Shown here in pieces: positions 12,401 to 23,300 of a stretch of 64,000 bases of DNA (positions within the stretch are counted from its first letter, which is position 1; each line of letters opens with the position of its first letter). The notes below the pieces were generated by a model that was given only the letters and a program-made list of their open reading frames with translations, did no database searches and had not been told where the DNA came from. The stretch is from Apostichopus japonicus (Eukaryota > Echinodermata > Holothuroidea > Aspidochirotida > Stichopodidae), in contig NC_092573.1 in the NCBI RefSeq assembly GCF_037975245.1, positions 25,943,265-26,007,264 of the forward strand, written 5' to 3'. Both the position numbers and the translations under genes were made by a program.

Positions 12401-12835
12401 CTGCTGTAGTTGTAGCGTGGCTTTCACATCTCTTTCTGTGACGTTTCTTTCGGTGTCTGACTAGAGACTTTTTGTGACTGAAATCTTTACCGCAGAGGTC
12501 ACACTTGTGACGTTCCTTTGGAGCGTGTGTTTCTAAATGCCTTTCAAAAGAGTCCTTGTACTTGAAACACACATGGCAAGTTTGGCATTTGAAAGGCCTG
12601 TAATCCACTGTGATATCATGTGTCCGGCGCCGATGTTTGGCCAGAGTATTTTTGTTGGAGCAATGTTTGCCGCAATGTCTACAAACTAAAGCTTTCTCTT
12701 TCTGAAGAGTCTCTCTGTAATTATCACCAATCCTTGGTCGATCTGGAGAAGGGACACCGAGATCTGAATTTCTGTTCACAATTGAGATTTCCTGTTTGGT
12801 TTGTTTGATCCACTCTTTGATCTGCTCGAAGCCCT
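9408..12835 (-). CDS. 3'-terminal zinc-finger exon, about 20 fingers plus octapeptide repeats
   Basis: One 3.4-kb exon, typical of C2H2 genes. It starts after a T-rich acceptor with AG at 12836-12837; the phase-1 join gives ...DVDDTEGFEQIKEW. Fingers 1-3 (about 12.70-12.44 kb) follow CX2CX12HX3-5H, for example CRHCGK...HRRRTH. The octapeptide repeat spans about 11.44-12.31 kb. Next come two spaced fingers (CQICNRRF, CHICDEIF), a polar linker, and fifteen more units from CKTCGKAF to CHLCNEGF, mostly joined by TGE(R/K)PF-like linkers. The penultimate unit (CNVCHHAF) ends HERQKGC, with cysteine replacing the last histidine. The stop is TGA at 9408-9410, six residues after the last finger. The open frame extends 5' to 12869, but the residues before GFEQ are intronic. 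Confidence 0.95.
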
Positions 12836-15800
12836 CTAAAAAATAACAGAAGACAACATATTTTGACAAATTTGTAGGCTATTTATAGAGTAGCATTTTC
12901 CAACTTAAAGAATCGATTCTTGGCGATTCTAACCAAACCCTACAAACTATTGCTCAAAATTAGACTTCAATTAATCCAAACTACTACATCCTCCTAGCTA
13001 TTATCACCAAATATCATCAATGTTTCAGATGTTTGCCTTTTTCCATAATTATTTGAAACAAAACTTTATTTGTCAAGCTAATGGACTGTTCAGTTACAGA
13101 AGTAAGTATGCATACAGCATATTTCTGGCATATTTGAGACCGATACTGACCACCAAACAATGTTTGTCATTAAAAGTGTCACAAAGTCCAACAAGTCAGT
13201 TATCAAGTGCAAAATTAATCCTTTTAAGAAAGAAAAAAAAATCTTTACCTGTGTCATCAACATCCAGCTTTTCAGAACAATTACTGTCAGTGGAGTCATT
13301 TCCTTCAGGAATTTCACAATCACTGTAATCTGGAGCAGTTCTTGATAAATGTAAATCAGCATTTTCTACTTTGATCATTTCTCTTGAGTTACCTTAATAA
13401 AAAGAGCAACAAAATAAGAACAGTATGTCAAATATTTTAAGTTACAACCACAACATTTTGCGAGAATTTTAATACACATAAAGTTAAATTTTCTGTTTGT
13501 AACTTTCTAAGCAAGTCACCTTGTATTTAAACATACTTTTACCCCCCTCCCCCTTCCCTACCCCCACATCCCAACCCCCACTCTAAAAGAAACTTATTAA
13601 AGTTTTAATCCAATACAGAAACCAGTCCCACAATATAATGTATTAATTGCTTTCTTTCCTTTGCAATATATTATTTTGTGAATTGTTTTGACTGAAGTGT
13701 TATTTTGCATTTTTAGGGCACCTGGCCTATTCCTCGTAGTCTGTCATGTATGATAAAACCACAGAATGTTGCAAATATCAACACAGATTAAAACTAAAAT
13801 GATTTAAATATTTTATTTACAGAGATTGAGCCACGGTAGAAAAGGCAAAAATATTCCACAAGGTTTGCTAGGTTGGAACGCCAAGTCTCAGCATCTTCTT
13901 AAATTCCAACTCTAAAAAAACAGTTTGTTTCACGAAAAAGATCACACCAGTGTTGTCTATGATGTCTTGTACTGATTCCTTTATATTTTCTCCTTTACTT
14001 TGATACAAACTGGATTGTTGCGTTACTGCAGATTTACTCTGAATTAAAGGTGTCACCGAAATGCAAGTTTCTGTACAAATAATGTCTATTCTCTCTACAC
14101 ATACGTAAGTATACAAAACAGTTTCACTGATAACAAAGTTGCCAATCTCGTTTCCATGACAACTTCACTCAGTCTGTCGATGCAAGATAGAGTCACAACA
14201 TTTTTATCAAGTATTTTACAAATCATAGAGCTGGTCATCAAAAGTCCTGCTACACCCACCACTGCAGAAATTAATGTTACTTTTTAAGAAGAAAAAACCT
14301 TTTTTGCCTTCAGAATGAACATCTCTTTAATGAGAAAACACCAAACTTGATTAAATTGAAAATGAAATTCATTTTCCTCTTCTATCTCTCTTGTTTTTTC
14401 TTTTTTCTTACACCAACTATTAATTAACACAGTCAACCAAATTAACACCAACAATTAATTATTTTACGTTCTTCTTACCCAAAAGTCCATCTTTCTCCTC
14501 TCCCTCTCTGTGCTCATAATCTTCTTCTTTTACATTCACTCGATCGTTTTCCAAAGCTACTTCAGTCCCGTCGTCGTCGAAACAGGCCAGCGCATCATTG
14601 ATGAAGACAGAGTAACTCACTGTGTGAAAGTAATATGTTTCAAATACTCTAGCATAGAAATTATTTAATGCAGTCTGGATAATGTAGAGTAGAATTTTGC
14701 GAGTCAAGTTATTGTTGAGTTAACGAATCTTATGAATCATATTAAAGTGCTAGAAATGTTTAGTAAAAAACCTCCAGGCATCTTTGCATTTGTGTAACAA
14801 TATTTCACTATCATAATCTGTTGGAGATTCAGATTTTTCCTGTCAAATATTGAAAACTAAAAATTTTGGGATTAAATGTTGAAGTTTTAAGTTTAAGATG
14901 AAAATATAAACTTTAAGTTTAAGATGAAAAGTTCAAATTTTAGGGATAAAATTGTCCAAATTTTGAGCTACATTTTAAGATTAAATGTCAAAGGTAGGAG
15001 ATAAAATTACAATCAGGGCATCACTAAGCATCTACACTGGTGTGGGAAGGGTTGCTGGCATTGTTTGCCAGACAACAAACTCATAATTGTCAAAAAGTGT
15101 GGAATTTCCCAACAACATCTAGTGCAAGTGTCATGGATGCTGGCACTTACACCGTACTATGAAAAATGAAGTGACCCATTTTCACCACTGTTGAAATTTT
15201 GGATTTTATGTCAATATTTAAAATTAAAATTTCATATAAACTTTATATTAACTTATATAAATTTATGTATTTTTACAAAAACTTTTATATAAAATGTCAG
15301 TTTTAACAGTGCAATAACTTCAGGGACAAGTTGTGGAAATGTCGGGAGAGAGTGTCAACATTTTGAGATGCAATGTCATAACTTCAAGAAACATTGTCAA
15401 AGTTTTGAGACAAATTGCCAAAATATCAAGGTAAAACACTGAAATTTTGACACAAAATTTTTGTGATGAAACGTGAAAGATGACAAGTCAAAATTTTCAA
15501 TTGAATCTCTATCAAGATATAACATCAGAATCTTGTCTAAATATTGGGATGAAAGGTCAAAGTTTTCAGATAAAGTGTCAAAGTTCCAAAACGAAATGTC
15601 GTAAGTTATTTAGGTAAAACCCTTACCAAATTTTGACATAAAATGATGAAATGCTGAGGTTGAGATCAAACTTTTAAGATAAAACATCAACATTTTGCAT
15701 ATGTTATTCTTTGATGACAAAATTTGTGATACAGTAATGAAATTCTTAGATTAAAAATCAAAACATTGAGATGAATTGCCAAATTGGTGAGTTAAAACGT

Positions 15801-17786
15801 AGAAGATTTGAAGACAACAAAAACAATTTTTTTTTCTTTGAGGGAGGCGGGGCTGATGTGATAGTAATTTTGGAAGAATGCTACCAATTATGGAAAAGTA
15901 AAATAAGAGGAACGAAACACAATGAGGAAGAAGTAATGCATAGCAAACATCGTTATGCATTGATGATTGTAAACCTAGTAACATTTGATATGATCTTCTT
16001 TAATATGTATAGAATTATTAGCATTCACTCTACACATTAAAATATCATATCAGGAATTCATTTAGTAGAAAAACAAAACAACAAGAACAATAATAGAGAA
16101 TAAATGTGAGATGGCATAGATATATTCAGTGTATATCAGTTGGAGGCAATCTCACCTGCATCTGGAAACTCCTCCTGCTTCACATTGAAATTGCTCAAGT
16201 AACTTGTAAAGCTGCCATTTTCAGATTTTATTTGACACATTTCTCCACCTGCAATAAGAATAAAACAAAATGGTGACACTGCAAATATGGCTGATGCTGG
16301 AGGCATACTTCATGACTGAAAGATCCCCTAGTTCTTTCAGGAAGTCAGAGAGATTACAAACAAGCAAACCATAAACAGTGACCAGAAGGCTATGGAGATC
16401 TCATGATTTACCAGTCTGCCAATATACCGCTTTCTAATTCTATTTCGGCAAAATGACACACGTCTGGTCATCAACCAATCAGAAAGAGGAACATGTTACA
16501 GCGCTATACAAAATCTTTGGAGATCTGTAAACAGTAGAGATCACAAGCAATATGACCCAGAGCCGTATCTATGGCTTTGTAAGGATATATACGACAGTCT
16601 GTATAAATGATAAAGTTCCCTATTAACTGCGAAAGATTGTTGTTCAATCATGGAACAAGCTATGACGCAAGGGGTTAGATCAGCATCCCACATTTCATAA
16701 GCTTTGTATTGTACATATTCTTTTGTACATCTCAGAACTTTTTATCCCTTTAAGCAAGGTCATTGTAAAGACCTGGATAATACATGAGTGGAAACAAACA
16801 CAGAATCAAATACCACAATATCAGATGTTATCCCCCCTTCCCATGATTTTACCCAATCTCACCTTTACTTTACTTTTTGATATCTTCAATATACTTATTT
16901 TTAACACGGATAGGGTCTCAAATAAGCTACTGTTAGGTTTCCTGATCCTTGGGTCTCTAAACTAAACTATGTGAGGTCACAACTAAAAGAAACTTAATTC
17001 AGATGGGCTTTTGCAAAAACCTTCAGAATTCCGCTTCTTACCCATCCCTGGAGTTGTTACTTCAGTCACCATCGGAGTGTCCCCATCTTCCTCTTGATCT
17101 GAGGGTTCTGTCTTGATGATCACTGCATCTCCATTTTCATCTAATAATAAACATAGAAATTGCATCTTAGCCATCAGTTCATGTTGATAGTCACTACCAC
17201 ACAGTAAATTTTTGCTACATTTCAGCATCTTGTTGAAATGAATTGAAAGCTTATGCAGTATTATATTGAAATTCATTGACATGAATTTCCAACAATGTAC
17301 GGTAAGTACGGTGTCCACCTTGCATCCTCTGAAATGAGCAATCCTAAAGAAGCATGGATTGTCAACAAGAGTAAAATAATAGATACATCTCTTATACCAC
17401 AAAGATGGGTATTGTTCTGCCAAGGGCTTCAGTTGCACTTCAGCTGAAAGAAATTGAAGGTCACACACACTAAAGAACTTGGCATGATGGCGTGTGGAAC
17501 TTGATAATTCGTAATGTTAAATTTTTACTTTAATGTTTACTTTCTGCAATATATAATATTTATTTGCATGGCACTATTAAGTATGCTTTCATACTGAATG
17601 CTCTCAAATATTTATCATTTATTATTATTATATTTCACACAATTTGTGAATTTTATTCTGTACCTGTTAATATATTTTTATTCATTCTGGTTATTAGATT
17701 TTCATGATCACCATGTGACTCTGGTTCCTTTGGAATGATTAACTGTAAGGCTGTGTCCTCCTTGTTTGGTGTCTGGTGTCCAGAGC
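9408..17786 (-). CDS. Multi-exon C2H2 zinc-finger protein with octapeptide repeat domain (5' exon missing)
   Basis: Minus-strand exons, in gene order: 17664-17786, 17042-17140, 16156-16248, 14479-14619, 13249-13392 and 9408-12835. Each has AG before and GT after, and every junction is phase 1, so the frame runs through without a stop. The partial product is about 1,340 residues: an acidic N-terminal part of about 200 residues, three C2H2 fingers, a 36-copy octapeptide repeat, then a run of 17 finger-like units. Tandem TGEKPF-type linked fingers are characteristic of nuclear sequence-specific DNA-binding proteins, so a transcriptional or chromatin role is likely. No KRAB, SCAN, BTB or ZAD domain is visible. 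The initiating exon lies upstream of 17.79 kb and was not found, and further symmetric exons could be missing. The orthologue cannot be named, because poly-zinc-finger genes evolve quickly. Confidence 0.88.
11443..12313 (-). repeat. 24-bp coding minisatellite, about 36 octapeptide copies
   Basis: In-frame tandem repeat inside the zinc-finger exon. The protein unit is N-Q-I-A-R/C/H-N/T-E/D-T/S/P, for example NQIARTET or NQIARNEP. I count 36 consecutive eight-residue units without a frame break, from NQLAGNKT to NQIARTDA. The 5' copies are more divergent and lysine-rich (NQTPHKKT, KQMAHKKT), while the later copies are closer to consensus. The antisense strand stays open for about 300 codons only because the unit lacks stops in that frame. 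Confidence 0.95.
13249..13392 (-). CDS. Zinc-finger gene, acidic exon with IKVE motif
   Basis: Phase 1-1 exon of 144 nt joined directly to the finger exon. It encodes GNSREMIKVENADL followed by an acidic serine/aspartate-rich stretch ending EKLDVDDT. IKVE fits the SUMO consensus psi-K-x-E. It resembles the exon at 16156-16248 at its start (G..EM.IK.EN), which suggests exon duplication. The donor is GTAAAG, and the acceptor follows TTTTTATTAAG. Confidence 0.8.
14479..14619 (-). CDS. Zinc-finger gene, acidic exon with VKEE motif
   Basis: Phase 1-1 exon of 141 nt. The acceptor is TTTCACACAG and the donor GTAAGA. It encodes VSYSVFINDALACFDDDGTE, then ...NDRVNVKEEDYEHREGEEKD. VKEE within an acidic run is a SUMO-type motif. 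A longer open frame continues 5' into the intron, but there is no support for using it. Confidence 0.75.
14845..15790. repeat. Degenerate AT-rich tandem array in a zinc-finger intron
   Basis: About 0.9 kb of loosely repeating words such as AAATTTTGAGAT, AAAATGTCAAA, AAGATGAAAAGT and TAAAACAT, spaced roughly 20-30 bp. It lies in the intron between exons 14479-14619 and 16156-16248. The period is too diverged to define by eye. Confidence 0.55.
16156..16248 (-). CDS. Zinc-finger gene, exon with IKSE and VKQE motifs
   Basis: Phase 1-1 exon of 93 nt. The acceptor is CTTATTGCAG and the donor GTGAGA. It encodes GEMCQIKSENGSFTSYLSNF then NVKQEEFPDA, giving two psi-K-x-E motifs within about 20 residues. 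It is too short to stand as an independent open frame; it is supported by its splice sites, its phase and its likeness to the sister exons. Confidence 0.72.
17042..17140 (-). CDS. Zinc-finger gene, exon with IKTEPSD motif
   Basis: Phase 1-1 exon of 99 nt. The donor is GTAAG and the acceptor ATTATTAG. It encodes DENGDAVIIKTEPSDQEEDG then DTPMVTEVTTPGM. IIKTEPSDQEED combines psi-K-x-E with downstream acidic and serine residues, the arrangement of negatively charged or phosphorylation-dependent SUMO sites. The link to the finger exon is by phase and orientation only. Confidence 0.72.
17664..17786 (-). CDS. Zinc-finger gene, most 5' exon recognised
   Basis: Phase 1-1 exon of 123 nt. The acceptor is CTATAG and the donor GTACAG. 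It encodes GSGHQTPNKEDTALQLIIPK then EPESHGDHENLITRMNKNIL. It is polar and acidic, with IPKEPE in place of a strict SUMO motif. No start codon in suitable phase was confirmed upstream. The weakest member of the exon series. Confidence 0.6.
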
Positions 17787-17859
17787 CTATAGAAAAGAAA
17801 GTAAAATGATAATGCTTTCCTTGTTGTACATCCATGTTCATCCATGGGCAATCTATGTT

Positions 17860-18050
17860 TTTCCCATCTGAAATGACTTTCAATAGGAAAGATTCTAAAT
17901 TTGAGTTAAAATGTTGAATTGGAAGCCACCTGGCGTGTAAGTTGTAATCCATAAGCCCTTTCGGGTCTCTCCCACATTTGTGGTCGCTTATGCTTCCTAA
18001 AAATAACTGCTGATTATTATTATTAGAGTATTCCTGGAAAAAAATATGGT
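17860..18050. repeat. Dispersed repeat family B, copy 1
   Basis: Shares with 21860-22050, in the same order and orientation, GAGTTAAAA/GAGCTAAAA, CCACC..G(G/A)CGTG, GTAAGT..TAA, TAAGCC.TTT, CTCCCACAT and a TTATTATT-like end. About 190 bp, no open frame. One copy lies upstream of the zinc-finger exons, the other in an ARB2A intron. Confidence 0.5.
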
Positions 18051-20389
18051 CACCTTACCTAGGCCCTACACAAGTCTATCCCACGTTAGGATAAGGATAA
18101 GGGGCTTCTTTACCAGCTTATGTAACGTAGGCCTAAGGCATGACCAGTTTGATGCATTAACTTGACTAACTAATGAATGGGCATTTTCAAGCTGAATTTG
18201 GTCAACAGTCACCTCATTTTCTAAAGCACGAAGCTTAGACCAAGGTTTCTAGCACGTTCTAGTTCTCCATCGCAACTTCTCCCTCACACTCAAGCGGTGG
18301 GTTGCATGTAACTTAAATATTATTCAATCAGTATGGGTCTATGCTAGGCAGGATGCATTTAGGCTAGTTCTGCGAAATGTAACTTTGCTTCACACTTGCC
18401 TTGGCGCCTAGCAGGACGCACGTCACATCGATGTATTACTATAGTCCTGAGTAAAACAACAACAGATTTTAAGTGTCATCAGTATATATAATTAATGAAT
18501 ATTTATTGTAACCAAGCAGCTGCTGTGATATTTCTCGGCTGGATCTCACTTCTACTGCTGAAGGTATGGAAAGTCTATTCCCTTTTATTTCGCTGTAACT
18601 TAAGTTGGGCCTATTGAAACCTAACTTAGTTAGGCTGACCTCCGTTAGAGTAACATTCGGCTATAACTAGACCTGGCTAACTTTTGACTAACTTAGTTAG
18701 GTTTAGTTAAGCTTAGTCCAAAGCCTGCTAGTGCTTGTAGCTACTTGCCAAGATCGTCAAATCTTGTGTATGTAACTTAGGTGTATAACCTAGGCCTATG
18801 CTAGGTATTTTTTGGTTTAAGGCTACATAACCAGCTTGTCATATTTACTGTGGACATTTGCCTAGCTGTCAGGAAAATATCTGTTGGTGTAGCAATCAGG
18901 GAAGGGAAGTAGCATTACATCTGGTTATGAGCTCTCATAGTAAAAATTTAGCATGAAAGTCTAAACAGTGGTGAAAAAATCTTATTATCTGTATGTGTAC
19001 TGGCACCTTACAATGTGAAACTATGGAAATTTATGACAGCTTACCAGTCAAAACGTCCCTTTACCAAAACGTCCCCGTACCAAAACGTCCCCGCTTTTGG
19101 TCAAAACGTCCCCGTTGGTCTAAACGTCCCCGTTGGTCAAAACGTCCCCGTAAGTCAAAACGTCCCCGTCTAATACATTCATTCACAGTTGTTAATATAT
19201 ATTAATTTTAAGTTATTATTTGGCTAAGTTATCGGCATGCAAGTTGGATTACAGGATTACAGGCGCTAAATAAATCATGAAGGACTATATATCGTTTAGG
19301 GCAGAGACGGGAAAGGGGCTGGGGCTTTAGCCGTAGTCCCCCTTCTAGACCATCAAAAAATAAGAAGGCAGAATAAATTCTGGAAAAGGGTAGCAAAATA
19401 GGCAAACAATCACGAAAATCAAAAATATAAAGTGTCTTCAGAAAAAAATAAACGTATGTGCTGTAGGAAAATATATATCACTTTCATCCAGTCCGTCTCA
19501 CATATTCCAAAAGTAACTTGTTGTACATAAACAAAACAAAAATTCTTTTATATTCCCTTCCCTCAATATCATATATATTCATTCATTCAGAAACCAACTC
19601 GTGTTTCAAAAAAATCCTATTACCCTACAGCCCTCTTGCATTCCCTTTTCTAGTATCTTACCTCAGAAAATTATACTCAAAAATGTTTCCGCCCTCATAC
19701 CCGGCACTTCCCACTCCTAAAAACTGTGTTTTCATCCTAAACTATACTTAACCTTACTCTTTGATTTGAACTAAAAACATCCACACTTGCATTCCAACTG
19801 ATTATAAAAGCGGGGACGTTTTGACTCACGGGGACGTTTTGACTGCGGGGACGTTTTGGTAAAAAGCGGGGACGTTTTGGTCTTAAAAAAGCGGGGACGT
19901 TTTGGTAAAGGGACGTTTTGACTGGATACCTTATGACAGAAGTTAAAAAAGTCTTAGTCACTAGTCACTACCTTTGGTCCCTCAAGATATCACTGTAACT
20001 ATGGAAATAAAATCCTTGATCTATTCTAATCCAGGAAAATAGTAATATTAAAATCTAAGCCAATAGCCATGACATAACAATAATATTGTTGAAATTGGTA
20101 AACTGCAAATAATTAAAATGTAGCTTAAATTAAAATTTAATAGATTCTGATGTATAGTCTACTTTCACTACTCGTTTTATTTAGTAGCCAGTACAGATTA
20201 TGCCATGCATAGTTAGTGTACAATCATAATGTCTGTTGCTTGAGTGTTACACAATACATGTATGCAACAAATTATTAAATAAGTTTGCTATCCATATCTG
20301 GCACTATAGCCTAGGAATATAAATATCAAAATTTTGTTAAAATATTCAGTATTAATATTTAAATTATTGCTATTTTTCATACTTTGTAG
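17990..20389. promoter_or_regulatory. Shared head-to-head region of the zinc-finger and ARB2A genes
   Basis: The two genes diverge here: the last recognised zinc-finger exon ends at 17786 and the ARB2A start exon begins at 20390 after acceptor ACTTTGTAG. A possible ARB2A non-coding first exon ends near 18564 (CTGCTGAAG|GTATGG). A bidirectional promoter around 18.1-18.6 kb is plausible, but no TATA box or CpG island is evident. The transposon at 19.04-19.93 kb would then sit in the first ARB2A intron. Confidence 0.3.
19040..19930. mobile_element. Non-autonomous DNA transposon with iterated AAAACGTCCCC termini
   Basis: An 891-bp element flanked by identical 9-bp direct repeats TTATGACAG (19031-19039 and 19931-19939), a likely target-site duplication. 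The termini are inverted: left CTTACCAGTCAAAACGTCCC, right (reverse complement) GGTATCCAGTCAAAACGTCC, with about 33 bp perfectly matched from CCAGTC inward. The word AAAACGTCCC or a close variant occurs seven times in the left 140 bp and six times, inverted, in the right 125 bp. The interior is AT-rich with no transposase-like frame. A TSD of 8-9 bp suits MULE, hAT, P or Merlin types; superfamily is unresolved. Confidence 0.85.
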
Positions 20390-20395
20390 GTTGTA

Positions 20396-23300
20396 ATGGC
20401 AAGTTTAAGTGATGAAAAAGCTATCAGACAAGATGAAGATGGTAAGTTTAAGTATTAATTGGCCATTCAAATTTTCTTTTAATATCTGTTAATGTGGTGT
20501 GCTATTATGAAGTAAAACACTGTAGCTAAGAAGTATTGTTAAAGGTATTTGACATATACAGTACAGCTAACCAAGTGATCTTTTAAAAAAGGTGACATCC
20601 CTTGCCCAATAATGGGGACTTTAAAGATCTATGTACACCTATGAAATTGGCAAGGAATCAATATATGATACAGTAACCTGTTGGCTTACTGGTTCCTCCA
20701 TGTAGATTTTTAAAGTTAAATCCACTGTTACATGTAGCAGAGCTACCAGATGTTAATCCGTTTGGAAAGATATTAGTACCAAAACAGGTGTCTTAGTTGT
20801 GTGAACCATTCTGATATCATTCTGGATTTTACTAAGTCTGCAAAAAATAAAAATTAGAACATTGGTCTCACAAAGCCATACCATTTAACAGTTGCCTAAT
20901 TGGTTATGATAATTAATTCATACAGTAATCACTGACATCAAAGGAAATAACAATGTAGTCATTTAGTTGTTGTCCTCTCTTAATGGTTTGTGTCGCTGAT
21001 CGAAGATCAAGAAAATGTCTGCCTCCTTTCTTCACAGACGATGGAGACACTGTTCATTCTGCCAAAAAGCTCAAGTTAAATCACAACGAAGAGAGACCAA
21101 AGCAAGAGAAGCACAAGTTTCCGACAACTCTGAAGGAATTCTATTACCACTTCAATAAAAGTTAGTAAAGTATGCTGTAGTTTAAATCTAGCTCTTCAAT
21201 CAAACAATATTTTCTTGTATTTGTAGTTGTCGTAGTATCAAGAACGAAAGAAAAATTTATTTTTCATAGTTATAGTGATTAGAAATATCAGGCTTGAAAG
21301 GTCATCAGTGTTATCCCAAAATATGCTAGATAATCAGATAATGGTCACCCATGCTCAAGTTTACAACACCCATTCTAATACCACCCTAAAGGTAGTGATA
21401 ATCCAGACTGAGATATTACTACCACCCCAAAAGGTCGTTAATATAATCCAGACAGATATTTAGTAATTTTTAACAATCCTCAAATGACTGTTAGAGATTT
21501 GGAGGTTTCAAAAACTACGTCTTGTAATTTTACAAGGATAAGCTGAAATGTTTGTGTTAATCTGGTGACTTGTAACAGCATCAACAACCTGGAACTATAT
21601 ATCTTAAATGCCTTTCATCTTGTTGTTTCCATCTTCCCAAATGCAGATGGCCAACTGAAACACATGGAGACAGGGGAACCATTTGAGTTTGTTGCCCGAG
21701 AGAATGACCACAGTTACAACCAGCAGAGGTATGAGGCTCTAGGAGAAGTCATCACCAAACATGTCTATAATCTCTTAGAAACAGAAGCAGGACTCAAGAG
21801 AATACCAATTCCTGTAAGTTGGTCTAAGGTCTGAATCCTTTTCATGGTTTTCCCGTCTTGAATGGTCTTCCAACTGATTGTAAAAACATCCAAGTAAATG
21901 AGCTAAAACCTGTAAATTTGATATCCACCCGACGTGAACCGTAAGTAATTTAAGCCTTTTGGCTGCTCCCACATTAATGTGTTGATGTTTAGTGTCGTAA
22001 AATAATTGCCAGGTCGATATCATTATTGTTATAAACAAATATAAAGTTAACACTTAGCACTTTCAGAGATGACACATCTAGATAATAATACCAGACAAAG
22101 TGATAAGGCTAAATCAATAGTCTTCACTTGATTTCACATTTTTGGATGGATCAGAGTAACTGCTGCAAACCCAATTTTGGTTTCGACAATAGACCTTGTT
22201 CTACAATAGAACAAGGGAAGGAACATTTGCATAAAAATGTAAGCTCACTCTTCTCCCTACCAGGTTGCTGTTGCTTATTATAAAATGAATCTATTTGATA
22301 GTTAAAAGAGGGTTTGACACATAGCTAAAGCATCTCAGGTGTATAGTAGTGCTGAAGTTGTACAATCTATGCACAGAAAGGCTTGAGGCACGTGTACTGT
22401 TATGATGTATAATATGCAGAGACATCTATAACTGAGAACATGTTGCATTACAGTGCTGTGTGCGTTTACTCTGTATAGTATGATATACTAAGACTATAGC
22501 GTAGTATCATAGACTAGCTATTATGTAGTCTTTGCACCTATAATACATAGCAAACAGTCAGACACTTTATGTTAGTTTTAGCACCTACTGCTAATACATA
22601 GCAAGGAGTCAGCCACCCATGGTAGTCTTTGAACCTATAGTATTGCTAACAAATAGCAAACAGTCAATTGCCATTGTAAAGTCCTTAACAGGTTTGATAT
22701 TGTTGCCCATAATAAATGCTGGCATTGGTGTCTGAAGCTGGGAATCACATCCAGCATGAAGCAATGTCAGTTGGATTGCATACATTATGCATTGGTAGGA
22801 TATTGAAAGACATAACTGGGATCTGTTAGACCTAAAGCTTGCAAGAAATATAATCTAATGGATTTAGCTGATATAGCATCATCATTTATTAAAATGGCCT
22901 TCTCTTTGGTATAAAAGTTTAATGAATTGATATAACTTACAAATTCAGTAGAAGCTTGGTTATATGTGCTAGATTTGGAATGGCAGAGTCTGGCAAGAAG
23001 GGTTCTTGCGGTGGAAATATTGATCAACGGAAGGAATATTCAAATATTACAATAATCAGTTATGACATTCAATTGCTCTCATGTCCATAAATGTTAAGAT
23101 TTTTAAAGATTCCACTTGAACTGTGAATCGTTGTCTTGAGAAAAGATGAAAAGAGAATAAATCATTTATGAACAATGGGAGGTTGCAGAATGTGCTAATT
23201 AAACAAGAAAAGAAGATGGGTTTTTTTAATTATCTTAGCAGCTAAATCATAATTTTGTATGAATTAAAAACTTTTGTTTTAGATTGATGCTGATGATACA

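Noticed and set aside
13868-14116. Additional zinc-finger-gene exon (82-codon open frame)
   Set aside because: No phase 1-1 boundaries and no acidic or psi-K-x-E content; it ends in the intron without a good donor.
16983-17468. 161-codon minus-strand open frame as one exon
   Set aside because: Only the 17042-17140 part has splice signals and fits the exon series; the rest is intron read-through past the ATTATTAG acceptor.
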